Shown: positions 48,776-57,302, numbered from the stretch's first letter. The stretch: DNA of 64,000 nucleotides from Actinosynnema sp. ALI-1.44 (GCF_001984155.1 NZ_MTQO01000048.1:248001-312000), one strand, 5' to 3'. The notes: a model not told the origin generated them from the sequence alone. Program-made: numbers and translations.

Positions 48776-49510
48776 TCACCCGCCGATGTACCCGCGCTGG
48801 ACCGTGGCCCTGTGCCGCCCTCGGACGACAACTTCGGACACCTCTTCGGCACGGACCACGTAGGGCCGCGCCTGCACAACGGCGGAGTCCCAGCTCGGCA
48901 CGATCGGACGGGCGTACATGTCGATCGAGTCCGAGCACCCGGGCAGCCACAGCCACCCGTATCCCTTGAATTCCTTCTCCCGCACGGCAAGCCTGCGGAA
49001 CTGGTCGGTCCGCAGCGAGGTGTGGCCCGCCTCGACGACCGACCGGTAGACCAGGTCGGACAGCATCACCGCGAGATTGGCCTCCGGCCACTGCTCCAGC
49101 ACCCCGCGCAGCGGCTTCGAGTCGAGCAGCCTGCTCACCACGACCGCGTCCCGGCACGGATACCCGTTGGGGCCGTTGACAACCACGCCGTGGTGCACGG
49201 CCATCCGCAGTCGCAGCCGGGCCCACGGCAGCACATCCTGGTTGTGTTGGCGCAGTTCGGCCTCCAGTCGCCGGGTGAACCCGTCGACGATCATCGGTTC
49301 GGGTTCGTCATGGGGCAGGACGGCCAGTTCCGCGTCACCTTGCTGTTGGCGGGCCCAACGAGCCCGGTTGAGGCCGACCGACGACGCGGCGCGGTCGAGC
49401 GACCGCAACAGGATCTCCTGCCATTTCTGCTGGCGCTGCTCCGGTGCGGCGCCATACCCACGAATATCAACTCCGACGTAGAGCGACCGCCGGAAGCCGG
49501 TATCTGCCAT
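48776..49510 (-). CDS. Class III nucleotide-cyclase-like protein
   Basis: A 244-residue protein whose first 170 residues resemble a class III adenylate/guanylate cyclase homology domain: YVGVDIRGYG (metal Asp about 15), QQQGDAELAVLP (second metal Asp about 59) and LRLRMAVHHGVVV...DAVVVSRLLDS, matching the RIGIHTG...VNxAARL part. The usual Asn of VNxAxR is replaced by Val, so activity is doubtful; it may bind a nucleotide without cyclising it. Encoded downstream of, and on the same strand as, a Crp/Fnr regulator gene. ATG at 49510 has GAAGGG nine bases upstream. Confidence 0.65.
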   Translation of the reverse strand: MADTGFRRSLYVGVDIRGYGAAPEQRQQKWQEILLRSLDRAASSVGLNRARWARQQQGDAELAVLPHDEPEPMIVDGFTRRLEAELRQHNQDVLPWARLRLRMAVHHGVVVNGPNGYPCRDAVVVSRLLDSKPLRGVLEQWPEANLAVMLSDLVYRSVVEAGHTSLRTDQFRRLAVREKEFKGYGWLWLPGCSDSIDMYARPIVPSWDSAVVQARPYVVRAEEVSEVVVRGRHRATVQRGYIGG

Positions 49511-49664
49511 ACAAATAGACCCTTCGAGGACGGATCCGAGGGGAGCTGGTGCTCTGCGTAATCATGCAGTAGGTCGTCCGGCTGAAAGCGGCACTGGTAC
49601 GGGTTCGCCAGGTTTTGACCACACATCCAAGTCCATGTGGGGCCAATTTTTCACAGTACAGGGG

Positions 49665-50456
49665 TCACACTATTTCGGCGCGCAGCCGCAGTCTGGCCAT
49701 ATCCAGGACAGCGATGCCGCGGTAACGGCCGCTGACCAGCCCTTCCTGCTGGAATGTCCGAATTATCTTCTCAGCGGTCGACAACTTGATACCGGCGATC
49801 GACGCGAGCTCTTCCCGCGTCAATGGAACGGTCAGGTCCCAATGACCGGCCGATCTTGTGCCATATGCCTCGTACAGGTCGACGAGAACACGTGCGACTC
49901 GCACGTTCGCCGGACGGCCGTGTTCGATTCTCCGGCGGTCGGCCCACCGCAGTCGTTCGCTCAACATCGTGGCGACCTCGATCGCCGCATCCGGATGCCG
50001 GGCGAGGAAGTTCCGCAACTCGGCCTTCGTCATCCGCTTGTAGAAAATGTCGGTACAGGCGATCACGGTCGCCGATCTCGGCCCGACGTCCAGCGCGGCC
50101 ATCTCCCCGACGAGATCACCACCGACCCTGATCGCGAGCAGCGTGCGCTCCCCAGCCGGGTCCGTGGCCTGCACTTTCACCGATCCGTGCAGCAACAGCA
50201 GCGCCGAGGAATCGGCCTCTCCCTGGCTGATGATTGTCGCCCCCGTCGGTTTGCTTTCCGAAACGCCGACGGCCAGGAATTCCTCCCTGGTGCGCTCGCT
50301 CAGCCGGCCGAGCAGGCTGGCCTGTGGGTACGGCGGGGCCCCACCGGCCACTCTTCTTGGAATGATCTTTCCCACCTCGCCGATTGTCGAGCACGTCTCG
50401 AATACGACTACCGGACCATTGACGCGTTTCCGCGGACCGCGGCAATAGTGGCACAC
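49665..50456 (-). CDS. Crp/Fnr-family transcription regulator
   Basis: A 263-residue regulator: cyclic-nucleotide-binding domain (about 45-165, with GEADSSALLLLHGSVKV and GDLVGEMAALDVGPRSATV, the phosphate cassette-like loop) and a C-terminal winged helix (about 175-260, LTREELASIAGIKLSTAEKI). The Gly-Glu and Arg-Ser-Ala-Thr of the cassette suggest that cNMP binding is possible. Start uncertain: GTG 50456 gives a Cys-rich extra N-terminus (CHYC); GTG 50375 is an alternative. The cyclase-like gene follows it by 154 bp, which suggests a shared signal pathway. Confidence 0.9.
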   Translation of the reverse strand: MCHYCRGPRKRVNGPVVVFETCSTIGEVGKIIPRRVAGGAPPYPQASLLGRLSERTREEFLAVGVSESKPTGATIISQGEADSSALLLLHGSVKVQATDPAGERTLLAIRVGGDLVGEMAALDVGPRSATVIACTDIFYKRMTKAELRNFLARHPDAAIEVATMLSERLRWADRRRIEHGRPANVRVARVLVDLYEAYGTRSAGHWDLTVPLTREELASIAGIKLSTAEKIIRTFQQEGLVSGRYRGIAVLDMARLRLRAEIV

Positions 50457-50468
50457 GGATAAGGCGGG

Positions 50469-51707
50469 TCAGTTGGCCAGGTGCTCGACCAGGAAAACCT
50501 GCAGCTCCCCGACGGCGAAGCCGAGCACCGCGCCGACGGTGATCAGCATCCATTCGTCCTGCTTGAAGGCGGGCCTGATCAGTTCCTCGAACTCCTCGGC
50601 GGTCAGCTCCTGCATCTTCTGGACCAGCGTGTTGCGGATATCCATCGCCTCTTCGGCGTAGTCCTCGATGAACGCGAGCGTGTCCGGCATCCGGCGCATG
50701 ACCTTTTCGGCGACGCTGTGTTTGAGCTCCTGGTAGCGCCTGCTGCCGACGGTCAGCGCGACGAGCGGGCGCGCCAGCCGGGTCTGCCGGTCCAACGACC
50801 TGGTGATGTGCCGTTCCACCACCACGAACAGCCGGTCGGCCAGCGGCCCGCGCAGCACGGCCTGCAGGACGTTGTCCGGCGTGATGATCTCCTTGGCGAT
50901 CAGCGCGCCGTAGTCCGCCGCGACCTCCTTGCGGCGTTTGAGGAACAGCCCCTGCCAGGTGAACAGGCCGAAGTACCGCTTCGGCTCGCGCGGCGAGAAG
51001 ATCATCTTCAGCGCCAGCCAGTCGGTGAACCAGCCGGTCAGCCCGCCGAAGACGGGCATGATCCACGGCGATTTGAGCGTCGCCCACGCGAACATCTGGA
51101 CCAGCCCGATGACGAACCCGAACACGATGCCGGAGCGGGCGATGAACTGGAACTCCCTGCGGCCGGCCTGGAGGAAGATCCGGTTGAGCAGCTCCTTGTC
51201 CTTGACCAGGTTCTGCACCACCATGCCCTTGAGGTCGAACACGGAGTCCACATCGGACTGGATGGTGGCCAGGATGCCCCTGATGACCTTGGGCGCCTCC
51301 GCCTGGACCCGCCGCACGATCAGGTCCTGGACCTGCTGCGGCAGCGACTCCCACAGCGCGGGCTGGTACTCCTCGGCGATCTCCCGCGTGATCTCCTCGA
51401 CCGCTTCGAGCAGCGGCCGTTCCAGCTCCTTGGCGATCCGGTCGGGGTCGAGGCGCCGGACGACCTCGCCCGCGGTGATCAGCCGGTCGGTCATGGTGTC
51501 GCACGCGATCGCGGCCATCCTCGCGGCCTTGCGCGGCACGATGCCCTGCCAGCCGAAGAACGGCCGGATGCCGCGGAACTCGATCGGCCGGAACATCATC
51601 CGGATGGCGACGACCTTCGTGACGTACCCGATCAGCGCGGCGATCACCGGCATCGAGGCGTAGACCAGCCAGTTGCGCTGGAAGTCGGCGAGGATCTCGC
51701 TGATCAT
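50469..51707 (-). CDS. DUF445 membrane protein
   Basis: A 412-residue protein of family DUF445 with hydrophobic segments near the N-terminus (LVYASMPVIAALIGYVT), the middle (IVFGFVIGLVQMFAW) and the C-terminus (MLITVGAVLGFAVGELQVFL). The repeated signatures TKVVAIRMMFRPIEF...WQGIVPRKAARMA and TDWLALKMIFSPREP...WQGLFLKRRKEVA show an internal duplication. Likely a membrane scaffold; function unknown. ATG at 51707 overlaps the stop of the Abi-alpha-like gene (ATGA). Confidence 0.9.
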   Translation of the reverse strand: MISEILADFQRNWLVYASMPVIAALIGYVTKVVAIRMMFRPIEFRGIRPFFGWQGIVPRKAARMAAIACDTMTDRLITAGEVVRRLDPDRIAKELERPLLEAVEEITREIAEEYQPALWESLPQQVQDLIVRRVQAEAPKVIRGILATIQSDVDSVFDLKGMVVQNLVKDKELLNRIFLQAGRREFQFIARSGIVFGFVIGLVQMFAWATLKSPWIMPVFGGLTGWFTDWLALKMIFSPREPKRYFGLFTWQGLFLKRRKEVAADYGALIAKEIITPDNVLQAVLRGPLADRLFVVVERHITRSLDRQTRLARPLVALTVGSRRYQELKHSVAEKVMRRMPDTLAFIEDYAEEAMDIRNTLVQKMQELTAEEFEELIRPAFKQDEWMLITVGAVLGFAVGELQVFLVEHLAN

Positions 51708-52429
51708 CGCGGCTGCGCCGCGTCCCAGAAGACTGTGCCCAGCGCGGACAGCCGCAACGTCCGCCGCACGTACCGCGGGGTGAGCTTGTGCACGGTCCTG
51801 ACCTCGGTTTCGGCGGCGCGCACCCGGTCGTCCGTCAGCAGGATGTCGTACTGCGTGGACAGTGCGGGGTTGTCCGGGCCGACCGTGACCACGCCAAGGC
51901 CGATCAGCCGCGTGACGTACTCGGGCACGAGATCCGGCAGCATCACCCCGGCCGCACGGCCCACCGACGACGCGTTGCGCAGCACGATCCGCTGCGGCCC
52001 ACCCAACGCCGGACGGCCCGCGACGTGCACGAGGGCGTACACCCCGTCGTCGCTCAGCGCCGCGAGGATCCTGGCCTCGTCCGGCACGAGCTGGCGGACG
52101 ATCGCCATGAAGAGGTGGTGGCGGCCCTGGTCGCGGTCCAGTTCGGCGGACAGCCGCAGCAGGTCGGCCATGGCCGACCGGACGGTGTCCACCTCGCCGT
52201 CGACCACGCCGGGGCCGGCTTCGATCAGCGGGCCGGTGAACGTGCCTTCCTCGTCGAGGCGTTTGCGGAACTGCTCGAGAACGGCCTTCTCGGCTCTCCG
52301 GAACTGGCGCTGGGCGGCTTCGCCACCGGGCAGGCGACCGGCGGCCTGCCAACTCGTTCTGGCCAGCCAGCCCGCGACCTTGCCCGCCTGCGACATCACC
52401 CGGTCAACCGGGTCCTGCTCTCCGGCCAC
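51704..52429 (-). CDS. Abi-alpha (DUF4393)-like protein
   Basis: A 241-residue protein with an N-terminal amphipathic/coiled-coil region (MSQAGKVAGWLARTSWQAAG...RRAEKAVLEQFRKRL) and a C-terminal domain with VPDEARILAALSDDG and PEYVTRLIGLGVVTVGP, the pattern of the Abi_alpha family named for a phage-abortive-infection association. A defence role here is speculative: it is coupled to a DUF445 housekeeping-like gene. GTG at 52429 has a GGGAGG site. Confidence 0.7.
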   Translation of the reverse strand: MAGEQDPVDRVMSQAGKVAGWLARTSWQAAGRLPGGEAAQRQFRRAEKAVLEQFRKRLDEEGTFTGPLIEAGPGVVDGEVDTVRSAMADLLRLSAELDRDQGRHHLFMAIVRQLVPDEARILAALSDDGVYALVHVAGRPALGGPQRIVLRNASSVGRAAGVMLPDLVPEYVTRLIGLGVVTVGPDNPALSTQYDILLTDDRVRAAETEVRTVHKLTPRYVRRTLRLSALGTVFWDAAQPR

Positions 52430-52659
52430 GACGCCTCCCGCCCCTTCAGCGGCCACGTGTACCACGCGTCCCCGCTGGTCAGAGGATGATACTCAGCGCA
52501 ACCAGCACCACGGCCAAGATCCCCCGTGATCTCAGTCGCGATATTCCGGCGGCACCCCGTGGCTCGGGTGCCGATATTCACCGCACATTTCTTCCGGCTG
52601 GACCGGGCTGTCGAATCCGCCGGTGGAAACGCGCTGATCGATTTCGCAGGGCTCGCGAT

Positions 52660-52702
52660 GTCCGCAAGGGGACTCGAACCCGCATCCATCCACTTACAAG
52701 TG
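52660..52702 (-). pseudogene. tRNA 3'-half relic (TGT anticodon loop)
   Basis: On the minus strand, an anticodon loop CTTGTAA followed at correct spacing by a T-arm GCGGGTTCGAGTCCC and an acceptor-like TGCGGACA. Over the 32 bases from T-arm to anticodon loop, 27 match the intact tRNA-Thr at 57230. No D-arm or 5' acceptor is present, because the sequence upstream is the metallophosphoesterase gene. Looks like an attachment-site remnant or other recombination scar. Confidence 0.6.
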
Positions 52703-53701
52703 CAGCGGCACGGTGATTTGTTTCAGCCACGTCCGGGTGGTGAAGTCCCTGGCCTTGATGACGACGGACCGGTTCGACACCTCGACCTGGAGCCCCTGGT
52801 TGAACGCGCCGCCGAGAGAGACCTCGCCGCCCTTGCCGTCGTCGACCCACCCGACCTGGACAGCGGCCGTGTTGACCACAGTGAAGCCTTCGAGATTCCC
52901 GGTACCGGGGACGACCCGGCGCACCACCCAGTCGGACAGGTTGAGGTCCCAGTGCGTGTGCCCGGAGAACAGGAACACGTCGCGGTACCGGCCGAGGATC
53001 GACAGCAGCCGATCAGCCTGCAGGTAGTCGGACCGGTACAGCTTGTTGTGCGTGCCGGAAACCGTGTTGGGCAACGGGTGGTGCGTCAGCACCATCACCG
53101 GTTTGCGCCACGTCGCCCAGTACCGCAGCCGCTGCTCGAGCCAGGTGAACTGCTGGTCGCTGATCCACACCTCGTCCCACAGCTTCGGGTCGTGGTACTT
53201 GGCGTAACGCTCGGTTCCGAGACACAGCACCGGAATCCCGCCGAACGAGGTCTCGGAGTAGACCGTGTTGCGTGCGGCGAAGTTGTAGAAGCTGCGGAAC
53301 AGTGAGTCCTCAGTGGTGCCGTTGGGCCAGGTCTCCTGCGCGAGCGTGTCCGGGTCTCGCCACTTCGGCACGTAGAACTCGTGGTTGCCGATCGCCCACG
53401 CCACCTTGCGCGGGTGGGGGTGCCTGTCCAGGGTCTGCCGAACCTGGGCGTACTCGAAGTCGTAGCCACGCGGTGTGATGTCTCCGGCGATCCCCAGCCC
53501 GGCGCTGCCCGGGTTGATCGCCGCCAGGTCGTCCAGGGCGCGTCCGAAGTCGGCCAGGTCCCCCTGGATGTCGCTGATGATGTTGAACCGGACTGCCGGT
53601 CCCCACATCCCCTGCGCATCCACCTGTGCCGCTGCTTCTCCTGGCACCAACGCCGCAGCTGCCGTTGCTCCGGCGGCCGTCATGAACACCCTGCGATCCA
53701 T
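52694..53701 (-). CDS. Exported metallophosphoesterase
   Basis: A 335-residue calcineurin-like phosphoesterase with a Tat-style signal (MDRRVFMTAAGATAAAALVP, cut near residue 25). All metal motifs are present: SDIQGD, GDITPRG, GNHEFY, THHPLP and SGHTHWDL. It probably cleaves phosphoester bonds of an unknown substrate outside the cell. Its last codons and TAA stop fall in the anticodon loop of a tRNA relic, so the original 3' end was replaced or the stop was gained by recombination. Confidence 0.9.
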   Translation of the reverse strand: MDRRVFMTAAGATAAAALVPGEAAAQVDAQGMWGPAVRFNIISDIQGDLADFGRALDDLAAINPGSAGLGIAGDITPRGYDFEYAQVRQTLDRHPHPRKVAWAIGNHEFYVPKWRDPDTLAQETWPNGTTEDSLFRSFYNFAARNTVYSETSFGGIPVLCLGTERYAKYHDPKLWDEVWISDQQFTWLEQRLRYWATWRKPVMVLTHHPLPNTVSGTHNKLYRSDYLQADRLLSILGRYRDVFLFSGHTHWDLNLSDWVVRRVVPGTGNLEGFTVVNTAAVQVGWVDDGKGGEVSLGGAFNQGLQVEVSNRSVVIKARDFTTRTWLKQITVPLHL

Positions 53702-54176
53702 AACCTGAGGACTCCTTACGTTTTACTTTCTTGCGCAACGTAAGTCGGTAATCCCGAGTGATCGTGTCCTCTGGTCTTCTTGGGCGTGTACTCCCGTTGA
53801 ACTTCGGGTCTTTCAGGATTGGTCCCTCGCCGGGTGGCAGACCTCTGGGCAGGAGGTCTTCGCGCCGCGTTCTTCCCAGCGCATGCTTTTCATGTCCCGG
53901 GGTTGCGAGGCGCGGGCGCCTCCTGCCCGTCGACCTGCCCCAGGGAACCACGCTGTCGTTGAGGTTGTCCCAGCCGTAGCCGACGGGTCCGACCATGTGT
54001 CACCTGGCCGGATCATGCCGGTGCGTTGGTGTTCGCCGTGCGCCATCGCCAGCTCCTGCGTGCACCATGCTGCGAACTGCGACGCGTGGCCCGACGAGCG
54101 TGGGTCAATAGGCCACCGCGATGGCGGTGGCCTGCCTGACAACACTCCACACACGTCACCTGGTCGTGCCGACCCG
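53702..54176 (-). pseudogene. 475-bp region with possible degenerate coding sequence
   Basis: No intact gene. On the minus strand two frames carry protein-like text that could be joined by one frameshift near 53995: QFAAWCTQELAMAHGEHQRT...RPGDTWSD in one frame and PVGYGWDNLNDSVVPWG in the next. No family is recognised. The stretch also carries the leader of the metallophosphoesterase gene. Confidence 0.35.
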
Positions 54177-54980
54177 TCACGAGTCGCGGAGGAAGGCATC
54201 GACGAGCTTGGCGGTGGCCTCGGCCGGTATCTCGTGGCCCGCGCCGCCGGGCACCTCGACATGGTGTGCTCGTGCGAGGTGCGTAGGGAGCGCTTTCGTC
54301 GCGTCGCGTACTCCGTCCCAGGACTCGGCGCCGCTGAGCACGAGCGTCGGCAGGTCGAGCCTGGCCATCTCGGGTGTCGGGAGGTTCGGTGCGCGGGTGA
54401 TGGTCGCGTCGTAGACCACGGTCTGCGCCAGTGCTTCGAGTCGGGGCCACATCGGCGACTGCCGAATCTGCTCCACCATTTCCGGTGGCAGGCCGACGCC
54501 TTCGAGCTGCATGGTGGCCACCGCGTCACCGGGCCGTCCGTCCGCGATGAGGGCGGCCAACCGGTCGGGGAGGCCGTCTGGCGCTGAACCGGTGAGCCTG
54601 CCGAGCGCGAACGGTGGTTCGTACACAGCCAGTTTGGTGATCGACGACCCGGCGGCCGCGGCCATGAGTGCCAGGATCGCGCCGGAGGAGAAGCCGAACA
54701 CCGCGGCGGTGCCGCCCTCGGCCGCGATGACCGCGTCCAGGTCCTCGATTTCCCGCTGGACGTCGTAGGACGCCGCGTCGGACGGCGCGATGGCGTCCCC
54801 GCTGTCGCCGCGGCCACGCCGGTCGGGGCACACGACGGTGTAGCGGTCGCGCAGTTGTTCCGCGAGGGCTGCGCAGGTGGTGCGGTCGTTGAACACACCG
54901 GGGACGAACACGAGCAGTGGCCCGCTGCCTGCCCGGTCGTAGGCGATGGCAGTGCCGTCGGCGGAGGTCACGGTACGCAT
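54177..54980 (-). CDS. Alpha/beta hydrolase
   Basis: A 267-residue alpha/beta-fold hydrolase. The nucleophile Ser is in GFSSGAILAL (about 96), the acid in LSGAESWDGV, and the His in GGAGHEIPAEA; PDRRGRGDSGD is the usual strand-4 loop. Substrate unknown. ATG at 54980 follows GGGAG; the frame to 55136 extends into the divergent promoter region shared with the YCII/sigma pair, so the enzyme may be part of that sigma factor's stress response. Confidence 0.92.
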   Translation of the reverse strand: MRTVTSADGTAIAYDRAGSGPLLVFVPGVFNDRTTCAALAEQLRDRYTVVCPDRRGRGDSGDAIAPSDAASYDVQREIEDLDAVIAAEGGTAAVFGFSSGAILALMAAAAGSSITKLAVYEPPFALGRLTGSAPDGLPDRLAALIADGRPGDAVATMQLEGVGLPPEMVEQIRQSPMWPRLEALAQTVVYDATITRAPNLPTPEMARLDLPTLVLSGAESWDGVRDATKALPTHLARAHHVEVPGGAGHEIPAEATAKLVDAFLRDS

Positions 54981-55147
54981 GGCAAGGTCTCCCTTGATCG
55001 AGTGTTCTATGGTCTCGCCACGACGACGCACCACTGTGACCGGGATGGACACCTCGCCGACATTTCTTGAGAAACTTCCCCGGGAACTTGTCCATTCGCC
55101 GTCGCCTCGCTCGTCGACCGGGTGACTGACACGCAAGGAGGACGACG

Positions 55148-55486
55148 GTGCGATACCTGTTGATGATCAGTGCGGACGAGACCGAGGTCGAGGAGGTGGT
55201 CAGTGAGGAGGGCATGAAGGCCTTCGCGGTGTGGATGGATGACCTGGTCGAGCGGGGCGTGATCCGCGCACATGAGGGGCTGCGGCCCAGCCGGACCGCG
55301 ACGACCGTGCGCGTGCGCGACGACGAGGTGCTCCTGACTGATGGGCCCTACATCGAGGCCAAGGAGCAGATCGGTGGGTTCGCGCTGATCGAGGTCGACA
55401 ACCTCGACGAGGCGATCGAGATCGCCGCCGGGCACCCGGCCTGCGCGGTCGGGCAGGTCGAGATCCGGCCTGTGCTTGAGCGATGA
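55148..55486 (+). CDS. YCII-related (DGPF) protein
   Basis: A 112-residue ferredoxin-fold protein of the YCII/DGPF family: MRYLLMISADE at the start, LTDGPYIEAKEQIGGFALIE in the middle (DGPY in place of DGPF). These proteins are the standard partners of ECF42 sigma factors and may be their output or sensor. GTG at 55148 follows AAGGAGG. The stop overlaps the sigma gene start by 4 bp. Confidence 0.93.
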   Translation: MRYLLMISADETEVEEVVSEEGMKAFAVWMDDLVERGVIRAHEGLRPSRTATTVRVRDDEVLLTDGPYIEAKEQIGGFALIEVDNLDEAIEIAAGHPACAVGQVEIRPVLER

Positions 55487-56751
55487 CCGGTGACGGTTCC
55501 CCGGTTAGCCCTACTGTCGCTGACGCTCTCACCACGGTGTTCCGGGAGGAGTGGGGGCGGGTGGTCGCCACGCTCATCGGCTGGGCGGGTGATTGGGACC
55601 TCGCCGAGGAATGCACGCAGGAGGCGTTCACGCGGGCCTTGCGCAGCTGGCCGCGTGACGGGGTGCCTGATCGTCCCGGTGCGTGGCTGCTCACCGCGGC
55701 CCGTCGGCACGCGATCGACCGGCTGCGTCGGGCCACGCTCGGTGAGGCGAAGCTCCGGCAGCTCGCCGTGACCGGGCAACTGCCGGACGCCGATCCGGAC
55801 GACAGCGGGATCGGCGACGAACGGCTGCGGCTGATCTTCACCTGCTGTCACCCCGCGCTCGCGTTCGAGGCGCGGGTGTCGCTCGCGTTGCGGACGCTCA
55901 CCGGGTTGTCCACGGCCGAGATCGCCCGCGCGTTCAGCGTGCCGGAGGCGACCATGGCCAAGCGCCTGGTCCGCGCGAAGCAGAAGATCCGGGACGCGGG
56001 GATCCCGTACCGGGTGCCGCCCGCGCATCTGTTGCCGGAACGCACCCGTTCCGTTCTCGCCGTGATCTACCTGGTGTTCAACGAAGGGTATGTCGCCACC
56101 TCCGGCGCGGACCTGCACCGGCCAGACCTGGCCCACGAGGCGATCCGGTTGGCGGCACTGGTCGTCGAGCTGATGCCCGACGACCCGGAAGCCCGGGGCC
56201 TGCACGCGCTCACGCTGCTCCAGCACGCGCGGGCGGCGACGCGGATGTCACCCGACGGGGTGCTGGTTCCGCTGGAGGAACAGGACCGCACCAGGTGGGA
56301 CCGCACCCTCGTCGCCGCTGGGCTGACGGAGCTGCGTCGCGCCGCGCGGCGCGAACACGTCGGCCCGTACCAGCTCCAGGCGATGATCGCCGCCTGCCAC
56401 GTCACCGCGCCGACCGCGGCCGACACCGACTGGGCACGTATCACCATGCTGTACGACGCACTGCTGGCTCAGGTCCCATCGCCGACAGTCGCACTGAACC
56501 GGGCAGTCGCGGTGGCGATGTCGGCGGGACCCGACGCCGGGCTGACGTTGCTGGACGACCTCACCCGCCACGGCGAGTGTGATCACCTGGTGCACGCGGC
56601 GCGCGCCGATCTGCTGCGCCGAGCCGGCAGGGTAGGGTCTGCCGCCGACGCGTACCGGACCGCGCTCGCCCAGACATCGAACGAGGCGGAGCGCGCCTAC
56701 CTGCGGCGCCGCCTCGGAGAACTCACCTGTCCTGGTCCTCGACGGCCCTGA
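55483..56751 (+). CDS. ECF42-type RNA polymerase sigma factor
   Basis: A 422-residue extracytoplasmic-function sigma factor with sigma-2 (about 15-85, DWDLAEECTQEAFTRALRSW), sigma-4 (about 115-170, LTGLSTAEIARAFSVPEATM) and a long C-terminal extension (DUF6596 plus TPR, with IYLVFNEGYVATSG and SPTVALNRAVAVAM). That extension and the coupled YCII gene define the ECF42 group, which has no anti-sigma factor; the extension itself regulates activity. ATG overlaps the YCII stop (ATGA). Confidence 0.94.
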   Translation: MTGDGSPVSPTVADALTTVFREEWGRVVATLIGWAGDWDLAEECTQEAFTRALRSWPRDGVPDRPGAWLLTAARRHAIDRLRRATLGEAKLRQLAVTGQLPDADPDDSGIGDERLRLIFTCCHPALAFEARVSLALRTLTGLSTAEIARAFSVPEATMAKRLVRAKQKIRDAGIPYRVPPAHLLPERTRSVLAVIYLVFNEGYVATSGADLHRPDLAHEAIRLAALVVELMPDDPEARGLHALTLLQHARAATRMSPDGVLVPLEEQDRTRWDRTLVAAGLTELRRAARREHVGPYQLQAMIAACHVTAPTAADTDWARITMLYDALLAQVPSPTVALNRAVAVAMSAGPDAGLTLLDDLTRHGECDHLVHAARADLLRRAGRVGSAADAYRTALAQTSNEAERAYLRRRLGELTCPGPRRP

Positions 56752-56926
56752 ACACCGCTCCCGAGCAGGAGATCCAACGCCATTGGCTTGGTGAGCGACC
56801 GTGCGGTCATCGGTGTAGCCAGCGCCGACCCGAAGGGGAGATCCGCACACCCGAAACCAGTCCCAAAACGTAGGTCCGGACACGTTCAAGGAACGCGAAG
56901 AACGTCGTCAACGCCTAAGCCGTCCT
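56752..56926. other. Intergenic region, no gene recognised
   Basis: 175 bp between the sigma gene and the integrase stub. Short open frames exist on both strands, but none resembles a known family. Possibly decayed mobile-element sequence. Confidence 0.4.
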
Positions 56927-57136
56927 CTACAAACGCTCGCTTCTGCGAGCCATCTCAGCGCGGCACTTCATGCTCATCCACGCCGTGCGGATCCGCTTCG
57001 CTTCCGCCAGTTCGGTGCTGGAGTCGGTCAGGTAGCGGCGCTTGCCGGTGACCGGATCCACGCCCGCGTAGACAGTGACCTGGTAGGAGTTGCCCCGCTG
57101 CCGGATCTGGCTCATGTCGGTGTCACCGCGTGCCAT
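56927..57136 (-). pseudogene. Truncated tyrosine-integrase N-terminus
   Basis: About 70 residues. QIRQRGNSYQVTVYAGVDPV and GKRRYLTDSSTELAEAKRI are the arm-site DNA-binding domain that opens phage- and plasmid-type tyrosine integrases; it then stops, with no core-binding or catalytic (RHRY) domain. It lies 93 bp from the 3' end of a tRNA-Thr, the classic place of an integrase gene, so it is a remnant of an integrated element whose remainder is gone. Confidence 0.75.
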
Positions 57137-57229
57137 GACTGCGAAGCTAGCACCCCTCGCAGTCATCGCCGCAGTCATTGACCAGCATTTATGATCTTCC
57201 ATCCCAGCGTCTTCGCTGGTAGAACATGG

Positions 57230-57302
57230 AGCCGGTGACGGGACTCGAACCCGTAACCTTTCGCTTACAAGGCGAGTGCTCTGCCAATTGAGCTACACCG
57301 GC
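57230..57302 (-). tRNA. tRNA-Thr (anticodon TGT)
   Basis: A complete 73-base cloverleaf on the minus strand: acceptor GCCGGTG/CACCGGC, D-arm GCTCAATTGGCAGAGC, anticodon loop CTTGTAA (anticodon TGT, reads ACA), T-arm GGGTTCGAGTCCC region and discriminator T. CCA is not encoded. Next to an integrase stub. Confidence 0.95.

Noticed and set aside
51704-52429. A full phage-defence system at 48.7-52.4 kb
   Set aside because: Only one gene has an Abi-type name; no nuclease, NTPase or toxin-antitoxin partner is seen, and the neighbours look like core envelope genes.
50481-52529. 682-codon plus-strand frame opposite DUF445
   Set aside because: Shadow frame; DUF445 and Abi-alpha-like proteins on the minus strand have family motifs, ribosome sites and an ATGA overlap.
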